Of a stretch of DNA of 64,000 nucleotides, positions 46,086 to 56,574 are shown one piece after another. Within the stretch, counting starts at the first letter, position 1, and each line of letters opens with the position of its first letter. The DNA lies in contig NZ_AJKS02000003.1 in the NCBI RefSeq assembly GCF_000265245.1, positions 241,927 through 305,926 on the forward strand. The letters run 5' to 3'. The stretch comes from Halomonas smyrnensis AAD6 (GTDB taxonomy: Bacteria > Pseudomonadota > Gammaproteobacteria > Pseudomonadales > Halomonadaceae). A program made the position numbers and the translations under genes. A model generated the notes under the pieces. The model did no database searches and was not told where the DNA came from. It worked only from the letters and a program-made list of their open reading frames with translations.

Positions 46086-46559
46086 ATGAAGGCTATCCAA
46101 GCGACCTGGCTGCTCGCCGCCACGGCCCTGGCCACCACCCTGGCCGCCTCTCCCGCCATGGCGCAGGACGACGACAGCTGTCAGCTGACCATCGAGGGCA
46201 ACGACCAGATGCAGTTCAACCAGGACGCCATGAGCGTGCCGGCCGGCTGCGATGAGGTCACCGTGACGCTGGAGCACACCGGCCAGATGCAGGCCAGCGT
46301 GATGGGCCACAACTGGGTGCTCAGCGAGACGTCCGACGTTCAGGACGTGGCCCAGGCCGGCATGAGCACCAGCCTCGAGAGCGACTACCTGCCGGCGGAC
46401 GACGACCGCGTGCTGGCCGCCACCGACGTCATCGGCGGCGGCGAGAGCACCAGCGTCACCTTCTCCACCGAAGGCCTGGCCGGTCGCGACCTGACCTTCT
46501 TCTGCTCCTTCCCGGGCCACTCCAGCATCATGAAGGGCACCTTCACCGTCGAAGGCTGA
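46086..46559 (+). CDS. azu: Azurin (periplasmic type I copper protein)
   Basis: 157 residues with a signal peptide ending SPAMA-QD around residue 27. The mature blue-copper domain shows the ligands His in MGHNWVL and Cys, His and Met in FFCSFPGHSSIMKGTF. The disulphide Cys pair (DDDSCQL and PAGCDE) is also present. Azurin shuttles electrons in the periplasm, classically to nitrite reductase or cytochrome c peroxidase. No such partner is nearby. A hairpin terminator follows. Confidence 0.95.
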   Translation: MKAIQATWLLAATALATTLAASPAMAQDDDSCQLTIEGNDQMQFNQDAMSVPAGCDEVTVTLEHTGQMQASVMGHNWVLSETSDVQDVAQAGMSTSLESDYLPADDDRVLAATDVIGGGESTSVTFSTEGLAGRDLTFFCSFPGHSSIMKGTFTVEG

Positions 46560-46566
46560 TCCCGGC

Positions 46567-46588
46567 GCGCGCCGCCAAGGCGGCGCGC
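46567..46588. terminator. Terminator-like hairpin between azurin and the convergent unknown gene
   Basis: GCGCGCCG and CGGCGCGC arms around CCAAGG, eight bases after the azurin stop and nine before the convergent stop. Confidence 0.7.
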
Positions 46589-46596
46589 CTCCCGCC

Positions 46597-47181
46597 TCAG
46601 TGCCGCGCCGACAGCGTCGCGGGGAAGTTCTCCAGGCCGTTCACGAAGCGCTGCTTGTAGTCGTCGAACTGCGCCCGGTCGCGCTTGAACGACTGCACCA
46701 CGCCCTGCTCGTCCACCGTCAGCGTGCGCGGCAGATCGTCGAGCCCGGTGGCCGGATGGCGCTTCGACAGCCCGATGCGGACCCCGGCCTTGCCGCTGAA
46801 CCAGCGCTCGATGCCGGCCTCGCGGAAGCGGGCTTCCTGCGTCTCGTCGGTGGCGTCCACGCGCAGCGGCGCGCGCATCGCCAGCTCGCCCACCAGCTTC
46901 ATGGCCGGCGCCTTCACCGTCTCGGTGTCGAGATCCGCCAGCTGCATGACGGTCATGCCCTCACCGGATTCATCCAGCGCCAGCAGCGCCAGCGCCAGCG
47001 GCTTGCCCTGATCGTCGGCCAGCGCCAGCAGACGCGCGGCCTCCTGCGGAAACAGCACGCCCGTCACCCCGGCGAAGGTCACCAGCGGCGCGATGCCGGC
47101 GTCCTGGCCATAGGCCTCGGCGCACAGCCGCGCCAGACAGGCCTCACGCTGGGCCGCGTTCTTGATATGCACCACTTTCAT
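46597..47181 (-). CDS. Uncharacterised 194-residue cytoplasmic protein
   Basis: I do not recognise a family with certainty. From the ATG giving MKVVHIKNAAQREACLARLC the product has about 194 residues, no signal peptide and no membrane helix. It has an N-terminal half with short hydrophobic strands (LLALADDQGKPLALALLALD), somewhat like an acetyltransferase core. The C-terminal half is charged and includes FSGKAGVRIGLSKRHPATGL and VDEQGVVQSFKRDRAQFDDY. It stands alone between azurin and ugpB, and composition and codon use match its neighbours. A GNAT-like fold is only a possibility. Confidence 0.7.
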   Translation of the reverse strand: MKVVHIKNAAQREACLARLCAEAYGQDAGIAPLVTFAGVTGVLFPQEAARLLALADDQGKPLALALLALDESGEGMTVMQLADLDTETVKAPAMKLVGELAMRAPLRVDATDETQEARFREAGIERWFSGKAGVRIGLSKRHPATGLDDLPRTLTVDEQGVVQSFKRDRAQFDDYKQRFVNGLENFPATLSARH

Positions 47182-47298
47182 CGCTACCGGCTCTCCTTCA
47201 TGGCTGCCTTCGATGCCCGGCCCGACCGAGCCTGAAAGCGCGCAGCCTAGCATAGACGCGCCCTTCGCTCTCGCCCCGCTCGACCCCGGGCAGGCAAA

Positions 47299-47316
47299 CG
47301 GTCACGGGGCTGTCAT
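47299..47316 (+). promoter_or_regulatory. Candidate Pho box upstream of ugpB
   Basis: Two seven-base repeats, CGGTCAC and a perfect CTGTCAT, are spaced by four bases as in PhoB sites. TAATGT begins ten bases after the box, the usual distance of a -10 element in Pho promoters. The ugp genes are phosphate-starvation genes in enterobacteria, which fits. Confidence 0.65.
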
Positions 47317-47410
47317 CGAGTTTTTCTAATGTGTTGTCGCTCGCAGGCCGTCGGCGCATGCACGGCGCGGGCCTTCTCTCAACCAAGACTCGATGGACAA
47401 GGAGATTCCG

Positions 47411-48727
47411 ATGCCACGCCTGTACGCCGGAGCACTGACCCTGGGAATGGCCGCCGCCGGCCTGTCGCTATCCGCCCACGGGGCCACCGAGATCGCCTGG
47501 TGGCACGCCATGGGCGGCGAACTTGGCAACAAGGTCGACGAGATCGCCGCCGACTTCAACGCCTCCCAGGACGACTACGTCGTCGAGCCGTCCTTCCGTG
47601 GCAACTACTCGGAGACCATGACCGGCGCCATCGCCGCCTTCCGCGCCGGCGAGGCCCCGGCCATCGTGCAGATCTACGAGGTCGGCACCGCCACCATGAT
47701 GAACGCCGAGGGCGCCATCCTGCCGGTCCACGAACTGATGAACGAGTCGGGCCAGGACTTCGATCCAGGCGCCTTTCTGCCCGCCGTGACCGGCTACTAC
47801 ACCGACGCCGACGGCCGCATGCTGTCCATGCCCTTCAATTCCTCGACGCCGGTGGTCTACGTCAACCGCGACATCCTCGACGAGGCCGGCGTGGACGAGG
47901 TGCCGACCACTTGGCAGGGGCTCGGCGAGACCCTGGGCCGAATCGTCGATTCGGGGGCCGCCGAGTGCGGCATGACCACCACCTGGCCGTCCTGGATCCA
48001 GCTCGAGAACTTCTCGGCGCGCAACAACCTGCCCTTCGCCACCGAGCAGAACGGCTTCGGCGGCCTCGAGGCCCGCCTGAGCATCGACGACACCGCCGCC
48101 GTCGATCACATCCAGCGCCTGGCCGACTGGCAGCAGAACGACCGCTTCGACTACGGCGGCCGCTTCGACGAGGCCGCCCCGGCCTTCTACACCGGCCGCT
48201 GCGCCATGCTGATGGCGTCCTCCGCGTCGCTGGCCGGCGTGCGCGCCAACGCCGAGGACTTCGACTTCTCCGTCGCCCCGCTGCCCTACGACAGCGAACG
48301 GGTCGACACGCCGCAAAACAGCATCATCGGCGGCGCCTCGCTGTGGGTGCTGGCCGGCAAGAGCGACGAGGTCTATCGGGGCGTGGCACGCTTCTTCGAC
48401 TATCTCTCTTCCGCCGAGGTCCAGGCCGACTGGCACCAGTTCTCCGGCTACCTGCCGATCACCCAGGCGGCCTATGAACTCGGCCAGCAGCAGGGCTTCT
48501 ACGAGCAGCATCCGGGCAGCGCCGTGGCCATCGAGCAGATGACCGGCGTCACGCCCACGGCCAATTCCAAGGGGCTTCGCCTGGGCAACATGCCGCAGAT
48601 CCGCGACGTCATCGAGGAGCAGCTGGAGCGCATCTTCAACGGCGACGCGAGCGCCGAGGAAGGCCTGAGCGAGGCCGTGCGCCGCGGCAACGAGCTGCTG
48701 GAACGCTTTCAGCAGGCCAACGGCTGA
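47411..48727 (+). CDS. ugpB: sn-Glycerol-3-phosphate ABC transporter, periplasmic binding protein
   Basis: 438 residues with a signal peptide, MPRLYAGALTLGMAAAGLSL...AHG-AT. AAGGAG precedes this ATG; an ATG six codons earlier is less well placed. It shows the UgpB start EIAWWHAMGGELGNKVDEIA and the ligand-region segments SFRGNYSETMTGAIAAFRAG and MPFNSSTPVVYVNRDILDEA. It delivers glycerol-3-phosphate or glycerophosphodiesters to UgpAEC. It is the first gene of ugpBAECQ, followed by an intercistronic hairpin. Confidence 0.95.
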   Translation: MPRLYAGALTLGMAAAGLSLSAHGATEIAWWHAMGGELGNKVDEIAADFNASQDDYVVEPSFRGNYSETMTGAIAAFRAGEAPAIVQIYEVGTATMMNAEGAILPVHELMNESGQDFDPGAFLPAVTGYYTDADGRMLSMPFNSSTPVVYVNRDILDEAGVDEVPTTWQGLGETLGRIVDSGAAECGMTTTWPSWIQLENFSARNNLPFATEQNGFGGLEARLSIDDTAAVDHIQRLADWQQNDRFDYGGRFDEAAPAFYTGRCAMLMASSASLAGVRANAEDFDFSVAPLPYDSERVDTPQNSIIGGASLWVLAGKSDEVYRGVARFFDYLSSAEVQADWHQFSGYLPITQAAYELGQQQGFYEQHPGSAVAIEQMTGVTPTANSKGLRLGNMPQIRDVIEEQLERIFNGDASAEEGLSEAVRRGNELLERFQQANG

Positions 48728-48758
48728 TCCGCCGGGCGTCACCGCTCCCTGGCCCATT

Positions 48759-48785
48759 GCCGGCACGCCGCCCGGGCGTGCCGGC
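48759..48785 (+). terminator. Intercistronic hairpin between ugpB and ugpA
   Basis: GCCGGCACGCC and GGCGTGCCGGC arms with a five-base loop. Such hairpins after binding-protein genes raise their mRNA level over the permease genes. Confidence 0.7.
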
Positions 48786-48813
48786 CCCCTTTCCTCTCCA
48801 GCGATAGACGACC

Positions 48814-49689
48814 ATGGCGACCTTCCGGCATCACCGCGTCACCCCCTGGCTGCTGCTCGCCCCGCAGCTGGCCGTGGTGGCGATCTTCTTCTTCTGGCCC
48901 GCCGCCCAGGCCATGCTCCAGGCCTTCTACGTCGAGGACCCCTTCGGCCTCGGCCGCACCTTCGTCGCCTTCGAGAACTTCGCCCGGGTGCTGGCCTCGG
49001 CCGAGTACTACCGCGCGCTGGGCATCACCGTGACCTTCAGCGTCGCCGTGGCGCTGGGCGCCATGGCGCTGGCGCTGCTGCTGGCGGTGCTCGCCGATCG
49101 GGTGATCAAGGGCGCCGGCGCCTACAAGACCCTGCTGGTCTGGCCCTATGCGGTGGCGCCCGCGGTGGCGGGCGTGCTGTGGGGCTTCATGCTCGACCCC
49201 GAACTCGGCCTGGTCAGCGCCGGCCTGGGCGCGCTCGGCATCGACTGGAACCACCGGCTCAACGGCGGCCAGGCCATGGTGCTGGTGGTGATGGCCTCGA
49301 TCTGGAAACAGATGAGCTACAACTTCGTGTTCTTCCTGGCCGGCCTGCAGGCGATTCCCAGGAGCCTGCTGGAGGCCGCCGCCATCGACGGCGCCGGCCC
49401 CTGGCGGCGCTTCTGGACCATCACCTTCCCGCTGCTGTCTCCGACCGCTTTCTTCCTGCTGGTGATGAACAGCGTCTACGCCTTCTTCGAGACCTTCGGC
49501 ACCATCGACGCCACCACCGCCGGCGGGCCAGGCGGCGCCACCCGCACCCTGGTCTACAAGGTCTTCGAGGACGGCTTCATCGGCTACGACCTGGGCGCCA
49601 GCGCCGCCCAGTCGGTGCTGCTGATGGGGCTGGTGGGTCTGCTCACCCTGCTGCAGTTCCGCTACCTCGAGCGCAAGGTCCAGTACTGA
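48814..49689 (+). CDS. ugpA: sn-Glycerol-3-phosphate ABC transporter permease UgpA
   Basis: 291 residues with six predicted membrane helices, starting MATFRHHRVTPWLLLAPQLA. The cytoplasmic EAA loop that docks on the ATPase reads LEAAAIDGAGPWRRFWTITF. It forms the membrane channel with UgpE. It lies after the hairpin behind ugpB and 17 bases before ugpE. Confidence 0.95.
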   Translation: MATFRHHRVTPWLLLAPQLAVVAIFFFWPAAQAMLQAFYVEDPFGLGRTFVAFENFARVLASAEYYRALGITVTFSVAVALGAMALALLLAVLADRVIKGAGAYKTLLVWPYAVAPAVAGVLWGFMLDPELGLVSAGLGALGIDWNHRLNGGQAMVLVVMASIWKQMSYNFVFFLAGLQAIPRSLLEAAAIDGAGPWRRFWTITFPLLSPTAFFLLVMNSVYAFFETFGTIDATTAGGPGGATRTLVYKVFEDGFIGYDLGASAAQSVLLMGLVGLLTLLQFRYLERKVQY

Positions 49690-49706
49690 CACCGGAGAGC
49701 CACCCC

Positions 49707-50552
49707 ATGCGCTACCGTCGCCCCGGCCTGGACATCGCCAGCCACGCGCTGCTGATCCTGGCCCTGATCGCCTTCTGCCTGCCGGTGTGGCTGGCCATCA
49801 CCGCCGCCACCCACGACCAGGCCTCGCTGTATACCGGCACCGCGCCGCTGTGGTTCGGCTCGGAAGGACTCGACAACTTCCGCGCCGTGCTCACCGAGCC
49901 GGTCGGCCGGCTGGGCACCGACGTCACCCGGCTGCTGCTCAATTCCACGGTCATGGCGCTGGGCATCGCCCTCGGCAAGATCGCCATCGCCATCCTGGCC
50001 GCCTACGCCATCGTGTTCTTCCGCTTCCCGCTGCGCCGGCTGTGCTTCTGGCTGATCTTCATCACCCTGATGCTGCCGGTGGAGGTGCGCATCATGCCCA
50101 CCTACAGGGTGGCGGCCGATCTGGGACTGCTGAACTCCTACGTCGGGCTGATCCTGCCGCTGATCGCCAGCGCCACGGCGACCTTCCTGTTCCGGCAGTT
50201 CTACCTCACCGTGCCGCCGGAGCTGCTCGAGGCGGCACGGGTCGACGGCGCCGGCCCCTGGCGCTTCCTCAGGGACATCCTGCTGCCGCTGTCGACGACC
50301 AATATCGCCGCCCTGTTCGTGATCATGTTCCTCTACGGCTGGAACCAGTATCTCTGGCCACTGCTGATCACCACCGAATCCGACCACATGACCATCGTGG
50401 TCAGCCTCAAGCGCCTGCTCTCCTCGGCCGACAACCTGGTCCCCTGGCAGACGGTCATGGCCACCGCCCTACTGGCCATGCTGCCGCCGGTGGCGGTGAT
50501 CGTGCTGATGCAGCGCTACTTCGTGAAGGGCCTGGTCGACGCCGAGAAATGA
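49707..50552 (+). CDS. ugpE: sn-Glycerol-3-phosphate ABC transporter permease UgpE
   Basis: 281 residues, starting [20 protein letters not shown], with GGAGAG upstream. Six membrane helices are expected, and the EAA loop is [20 protein letters not shown]. Segments [20 protein letters not shown] and [20 protein letters not shown] are typical of UgpE. It pairs with UgpA. The frame is open far upstream into ugpA, but only by chance. Confidence 0.95.
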   Translation: MRYRRPGLDIASHALLILALIAFCLPVWLAITAATHDQASLYTGTAPLWFGSEGLDNFRAVLTEPVGRLGTDVTRLLLNSTVMALGIALGKIAIAILAAYAIVFFRFPLRRLCFWLIFITLMLPVEVRIMPTYRVAADLGLLNSYVGLILPLIASATATFLFRQFYLTVPPELLEAARVDGAGPWRFLRDILLPLSTTNIAALFVIMFLYGWNQYLWPLLITTESDHMTIVVSLKRLLSSADNLVPWQTVMATALLAMLPPVAVIVLMQRYFVKGLVDAEK

Positions 50553-50580
50553 CGCTTTCCACCGGACACGAGAGACGCCT

Positions 50581-51671
<1,091 letters not shown>

Positions 51672-51699
<28 letters not shown>

Positions 51700-52412
51700 T
51701 CGCCCATCGCGGCCTCTCCGCCTGCGCCCCCGAGAACACCCTGGCGGCGGTGCGCGCGGCCCATGCGGCCGGCATCGACTGGGTCGAGCTCGACGTGCAG
51801 CGGCTCGGCGACGGCACGCCGGTGATCTGGCACGACCGCGACGTGTCGCGTTGCTCGGACGGTCGCGGCCGGCTGGCGGCCATGGACCAGGCCGCGGCCC
51901 GACGGCTGGACACGGGCGCCTGGTTCGCCCCCGCCTTCGCCGGCGAGCGGATGGCCACCCTCGACGCGATGCTCGCGCTGCTCGCCGAACTCGGCATGGG
52001 CGTGAATCTGGAGCTCAAGGTCAACCGCGGCCACGATCCGGTGGCGCTGGCCGAGGCCGCGGTGCCGGCGGTGATGGAGGCACTGCCCTACGAGCGGCGG
52101 CTGGTGTCGTCCTTCGACGAGCGGGCGCTGAGGGTCGGTCGCGCGCTGGCCGGCCCCGAGCGGCTGGCCCTGGGGGCACTGTTCGACCGCGTGCCCCGGG
52201 ACTGGCAGGACCGCGCCGAGGCAGTGCAGGCCGTCAGCGTGCACGCCAACTGGAAGCCGCTGAGGGCGGAGCGGGCCCGGGCCATCAAGGCCGCCGGCCA
52301 TGCGCTGGTCTGCTACACCGCCAACGACCCGCTCGCCTTCGCCCCGCGCTGGGACTGGGGCGTCGACGCGGTGATCAGCGACGACCCCACGCGCTTCGAC
52401 ACGGCCTCCTGA
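51672..52412 (+). CDS. ugpQ: Glycerophosphodiester phosphodiesterase UgpQ
   Basis: 246 residues, cytoplasmic (no signal peptide). It splits imported glycerophosphodiesters into an alcohol and glycerol-3-phosphate. Catalytic motifs are [20 protein letters not shown] (His and Glu), [20 protein letters not shown] (metal Glu and Asp, second His) and [12 protein letters not shown]. The ATG lies inside ugpC, with which it overlaps by 28 bases. Confidence 0.95.
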
Positions 52413-52451
52413 ACGGCTTGTCGGCGGCCCGGTATCGGGGCGCCGGCACGA

Positions 52452-54107
52452 TCATCCCTGGCGACGATGGGAGACCAGCAGCGACGTCAGCTCGGCGAAG
52501 TCGTCGCTTTCCCGCTGCTCCGCGGCGATCTGGCGCTGCTCCTCGATGAGCTCGCGCAGCACCTGGTCGGTGGTCAGGGGGTTGGCCAGCACCACCCGGA
52601 ACACGGTGATGGCCTGACCGCCGTATGGCTCGGGCGTCAGCCGGGTGCGCGACACGAAGGCCCTGCCCCGCTCGCGCTGGATCTTCTGGATGGCCTGGGT
52701 CATGCGGTTCAGGAGGTCGTTGATCCGCTGACGCAGCGCCTCGTCGGCCTCGCCCAGCAGCACCTGAACCTCGGGCGGCGCCCAGCGATAGGTGAGGATG
52801 TTGAGCTCCGGCTCGGTGACCAGCTCGAAGTCGTCGAGCGCCGTGATCCGGTCGGCGAAGCGCCGCGCCAGCTGGATGCCGTTGTCGATCAGCATCGCAT
52901 AGCCCTGACGCCCGATGATCTTCAGGGCCGACTGCACCAGCATCGCCATGCCGGGCCGGGAGCCTTCCAGGGTGGTGCTGCCGAGATCCCGGGAGCCCTG
53001 CCGAATGATGTACTGGGCATGATGCTCGATGCTGCCGAGGGCGGACGACTCGCGGAACAGCACCATGCCCGCCCCCATCGGCACATAGAGCTGCTTGTGG
53101 GCGTCGATGGTGACCGAGTCGGCCCGCTCGATGCCGGCGAGACGCGGCCGGTAGCGCTCCGAGAACAGCGTCGGGCCGCCCCAGGCGGCATCCACGTGGA
53201 AGTGGATGCCATGCTCTGCGGCGATATCGGCCAGGCCGTCCAGCGGATCGATGTTGCCGGTCTCGGTCGTACCGGCGATGCCGACCAGGGCAAACGGCCG
53301 TATCCGCTGCTGCTGGAGCCGCTTCAGCGTGGCGACCAGCGCCTCGGGCCGGATGCGGTTGTACCCGTCCGTCTCGACGGCCACCATCTGGTCCCGCCCG
53401 ATCCCCAGGACATCGGCCGCCTTGGACAGCGAGTAATGGCCGCGCTCGGAGACCAGCACCGCCGCGCCCTCGCACTCATAGTGCCGCATGGCGCTGAACA
53501 CGCCGCCACGGCCGATGCCCGGGAAGTCGCCATCCGGACCGAAGGCCCGGTTCCGCGCGGCCCACAGCGCGGTGATATTGGCCACGGTGCCGCCGGAGCA
53601 GAAGGCGCCGAGGCGACGCTCGCTGTGGTGCAGCCAGCGGTCGTAGAAATCATCGGACTGCCCGTAGATCAGACGATGCAGCATGCCCAGCACCTGACGC
53701 TCCAGCGGCGTGAAGGCCTTGGAGGTTTCGGTCTTCACCAGGTTCTGGTTGAGCGCGATCATGATCTTCGACAGCGGGATCATGAAGTACGGCAGTGCCG
53801 ACGTCATGTGGCCGACGAAGCTGGGCGAGGCGGTATGCACCGACTGCGAGACCACCTTGTCGAGCAGGAACTGGGTCTGCTCCGAGACGAAGGCCGGCGC
53901 TTCCGGGATCCTGGCATCGCTGAAGTCCTGCTCGATGATGGCCAGGTCGTTCTCTTCCGCGACGATGTGCTCCCCGAGGAAGCCGGAGAGATTCGTCGAG
54001 ATGTCCCTGTCCAGGCGGTTCAGCGTCGATCCCGGCGCCTCGGGGACGGTGAAGATCCTGAGCAGGTTTTCCCAGCTGCTCTCGGCGACCTTTGATTGCT
54101 TGCCCAT
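52452..54107 (-). CDS. panP: PLP-dependent group II decarboxylase, PanP-like (aspartate 1-decarboxylase)
   Basis: 551 residues from MGKQSKVAESSWENLLRIFT; a longer in-frame start exists without support. It belongs to the group II amino-acid decarboxylases, with PSFVGHMTSALPYFMIPLSK, SGGTVANITALWAARNRAFG, HVDAAWGGPTLFS and the PLP Lys in SVTIDAHKQLYVPMGAG. The length and N-terminal extension resemble PanP of vibrios, which makes beta-alanine from aspartate. Glutamate decarboxylase-like alternatives cannot be excluded. It stands between ugpQ (convergent) and the cob cluster and is probably separately transcribed. Confidence 0.82.
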   Translation of the reverse strand: MGKQSKVAESSWENLLRIFTVPEAPGSTLNRLDRDISTNLSGFLGEHIVAEENDLAIIEQDFSDARIPEAPAFVSEQTQFLLDKVVSQSVHTASPSFVGHMTSALPYFMIPLSKIMIALNQNLVKTETSKAFTPLERQVLGMLHRLIYGQSDDFYDRWLHHSERRLGAFCSGGTVANITALWAARNRAFGPDGDFPGIGRGGVFSAMRHYECEGAAVLVSERGHYSLSKAADVLGIGRDQMVAVETDGYNRIRPEALVATLKRLQQQRIRPFALVGIAGTTETGNIDPLDGLADIAAEHGIHFHVDAAWGGPTLFSERYRPRLAGIERADSVTIDAHKQLYVPMGAGMVLFRESSALGSIEHHAQYIIRQGSRDLGSTTLEGSRPGMAMLVQSALKIIGRQGYAMLIDNGIQLARRFADRITALDDFELVTEPELNILTYRWAPPEVQVLLGEADEALRQRINDLLNRMTQAIQKIQRERGRAFVSRTRLTPEPYGGQAITVFRVVLANPLTTDQVLRELIEEQRQIAAEQRESDDFAELTSLLVSHRRQG

Positions 54108-54154
54108 GGAACCCTGTTGTCTCTGGAGGATGAAAACGCCGCGAGGGCCGCTGA

Positions 54155-55648
54155 TTACCAATGCGCGCGATGGTAGCCGAGGCCTCGGCCCTTCGCCAGC
54201 GCCTCGATGGTGGCCGGATCGAGATGTTCCTCCAGGGTATCGGCCAGGCGGTCGAGCTGGCGCTCCCGGTGGGCGGCCAGATCCACCGCCGCGCCCTCGC
54301 CGGCAAGCCCCAGCATGGCCAGCAGTGCGGCGGCCGCCGGCGCCTCGTCGAACAGGCCGTGCAGGTAGGTACCCATGACCTGGCCGTCCTCGCTCACCGC
54401 ACCGTCCGGGCGGCCGTCCAGGTCGAGCAGCGGCCGCGCCAGTGCCGGGCCCTGGCTGACGCCGTTGTGAATCTCGTAGCCGCTCACCGCCACGTTCTCA
54501 GGGCCCGCTCCCCCCATCAGCCGCCCGCGCACGTTGCGCAGCTGCTTGCCGGCCACCATGCGGGTGCGCATCGAAAGAAGCCCCAGCCCCGGCACGCTGC
54601 CGGCCTCGCCCTCGAGGCCGTCCGGGTCGTCGATGGCCTCGCCGAGCATCTGGAAGCCGCCGCAGATGCCGAGCACCCGGCCGCCGTAGCGCAGGTGGCG
54701 GCGGATCGCCGGCTCCCAGCCCTCGCGACGCAGCCAGGCCAGGTCGCTGGCGGTGCTCTTGCTGCCGGGCAGCAGGATGACGTCGGCGGGCGGCATGGCC
54801 CGGCCCGGGCCGACCAGCGTCAGCTCGACCCGCGGATGCAGGCGCAGCGCGTCGAGATCGGTGTGGTTGCTGATCCGCGGCAGCGCCGGCACCACCACGC
54901 GCAGCCCCGGCGCCTCGGCGGCGCTCTCGGTGAGGCCGAGGCCGTCCTCGGCGTCCAGCAGCAGGCCGTTCAGGTGCGGCAGCACGCCGGTCACCGGCTT
55001 GCCGGTGCGCTCGGTGAGCCAGTCCAGTCCCGGCTCGAGCAGCGCGATGTCGCCGCGGAAGCGATTGATCAGAAGCCCGGTGGTGCGCGCGCGCTCGGAC
55101 GCACTCAGCAGCTCCAGGGTGCCCACCAGCTGGGCGAAGACGCCGCCGCGGTCGATGTCGGCCACCAGCCACACCGGGCAGTCCACCGCCTCGGCGAAGC
55201 CCATGTTGGCGATGTCGTTCTTGCGCAGGTTGACCTCGGCCGGGCTGCCCGCGCCCTCGGCGATCACCAGATCGAAGCGGCTCGTCAGCCGCTCCCAGGC
55301 CGCCAGCACGGTCACCCGGGCCTGGCGCTTGAAGGCGTGGTAATCCAGCGCGTCCATATGGCCGTGGACCCGGCCGTCGAGGATCACCTGGGCGCCGCGG
55401 TCGGTCTCGGGCTTGAGCAGCACCGGGTTCATGTCGGCATGGGGGGCGAGGCCGCAGGCCACCGCCTGTAGCGCCGTGGAGCGGCCGATCTCGCCGCCCT
55501 CCGGCGTCACGGCGCTGTTCAGCGCCATGTTCTGGGGCTTGAAGGGCGCCACCGACACGCCGCGACGCGCCAGCAGACGGCACAGCCCCGCCACCACCGT
55601 GCTCTTGCCGGCGTCCGAGGTGGTGCCCTGGATCATCAGCGCCTTCAT
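54155..55648 (-). CDS. cobQ: Cobyric acid synthase
   Basis: 497 residues. It amidates four side chains of adenosylcobyrinic acid a,c-diamide using glutamine and ATP. The N-terminal ATP loop is [20 protein letters not shown]. The C-terminal glutaminase-like domain has the Cys in [15 protein letters not shown] and the His in [11 protein letters not shown]. Its ATG overlaps the bluB stop as ATGA. It is the most distal gene of the minus-strand cob operon in this window. Confidence 0.95.
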   Translation of the reverse strand: MKALMIQGTTSDAGKSTVVAGLCRLLARRGVSVAPFKPQNMALNSAVTPEGGEIGRSTALQAVACGLAPHADMNPVLLKPETDRGAQVILDGRVHGHMDALDYHAFKRQARVTVLAAWERLTSRFDLVIAEGAGSPAEVNLRKNDIANMGFAEAVDCPVWLVADIDRGGVFAQLVGTLELLSASERARTTGLLINRFRGDIALLEPGLDWLTERTGKPVTGVLPHLNGLLLDAEDGLGLTESAAEAPGLRVVVPALPRISNHTDLDALRLHPRVELTLVGPGRAMPPADVILLPGSKSTASDLAWLRREGWEPAIRRHLRYGGRVLGICGGFQMLGEAIDDPDGLEGEAGSVPGLGLLSMRTRMVAGKQLRNVRGRLMGGAGPENVAVSGYEIHNGVSQGPALARPLLDLDGRPDGAVSEDGQVMGTYLHGLFDEAPAAAALLAMLGLAGEGAAVDLAAHRERQLDRLADTLEEHLDPATIEALAKGRGLGYHRAHW

Positions 55649-56370
55649 CGCTCGCCCTCCCGCGCCGAGAGCGCCTCGAACAGCGCCGGGGCATCGGCCG
55701 CCTCACCCCAGCCGTTGCCGTGCACCCGCTCGGCCAGCGGCAGGCGCTGGCGCCAGCCGGCGCGGGCCAGCTCGGGGCGGTCGAGGAACTCGTCGACGTA
55801 GCCCAGGCACAGATAGGCGAGCGGGTAGACGTTCTCCGGCAGGCCCAACACCCCGGCCAGATCAAACTGATCGAGGATGCTGACCCAGCCCACGCCGATG
55901 CCCTCGGCCCTGGCCGCCAGCCACAGGTTCTGGACGGCCAGGCAGGTGCTGAACAGGTCCATCTCGACGATGCTCTGGCGGCCCAGCACGTGCTCGCCGC
56001 CGCGGCTGCGGTCGCAGGTGATGCACAGATTGAGCGGGCTCTCGAGGATGCCCTCCAGCTTGAGGCGGCGATACAGCGCGCCGCGCTCGCCGCTGTGGGC
56101 CTCGGCCGCCTTGGCGTTCTCGCGCTCGAAGATGGCGTGCACCCGCTCGCGCACCGCGCGGTCGTCGATCAGCAGGAAGTCCCAGGGCTGCATGAAGCCC
56201 ACCGAGGGCGCGTGGTGGGCGGCCTCGAGCAGCCGCGCCAGCACCTCGGGCGGAATCGGGTCCGGGCGGAACTGGGCGCGCACGTCGCGGCGCTCGAAGA
56301 TGGCCCGGTAGAGGCCCTCGCGCTGCGCCTCGGGGAAGGCGTGATCGGGTCGCCCGGTCGGGTCTGCCAT
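55645..56370 (-). CDS. bluB: 5,6-Dimethylbenzimidazole synthase BluB
   Basis: 241 residues, nitroreductase fold. BluB turns reduced FMN and oxygen into 5,6-dimethylbenzimidazole, the lower ligand of cobalamin. Motifs are [36 protein letters not shown] and [20 protein letters not shown]. It overlaps cobQ by four bases. Its oxygen requirement agrees with the aerobic-type cob genes around it. It starts 204 bases after cobO, a gap filled by a palindromic element. Confidence 0.93.
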   Translation of the reverse strand: MADPTGRPDHAFPEAQREGLYRAIFERRDVRAQFRPDPIPPEVLARLLEAAHHAPSVGFMQPWDFLLIDDRAVRERVHAIFERENAKAAEAHSGERGALYRRLKLEGILESPLNLCITCDRSRGGEHVLGRQSIVEMDLFSTCLAVQNLWLAARAEGIGVGWVSILDQFDLAGVLGLPENVYPLAYLCLGYVDEFLDRPELARAGWRQRLPLAERVHGNGWGEAADAPALFEALSAREGER

Positions 56371-56476
56371 GCGGCGGTCTCCTGGAAAGGTCGATAGTAA
56401 GGTGGCTGGCGTGGCAGCGGGACGAAAGCAAGGCTAGGCCGAGCCTGAAAGTCGGCGAGCGAAGGCTAGACAAGGC

Positions 56477-56535
56477 AAAAATCAGCGAAAAGCCGGAGTT
56501 TAGGGGCCCTAAATGAGGACTTTGAGCTGATTTTT
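56477..56535. repeat. Large palindromic intergenic element between cobO and bluB
   Basis: Outer arms AAAAATCAGC and GCTGATTTTT and a centre TTTAGGGGCCCTAAA form an extended, nearly perfect inverted repeat. Imperfect pairing may continue outward (GGC on the left, GCC on the right). It is unlike the repeat at 57226 and probably belongs to another interspersed family or acts as a terminator. Confidence 0.65.
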
Positions 56536-56574
56536 AACGCCGTATTGCCGAGCGCAGCCACTTATCAGGCCGGC

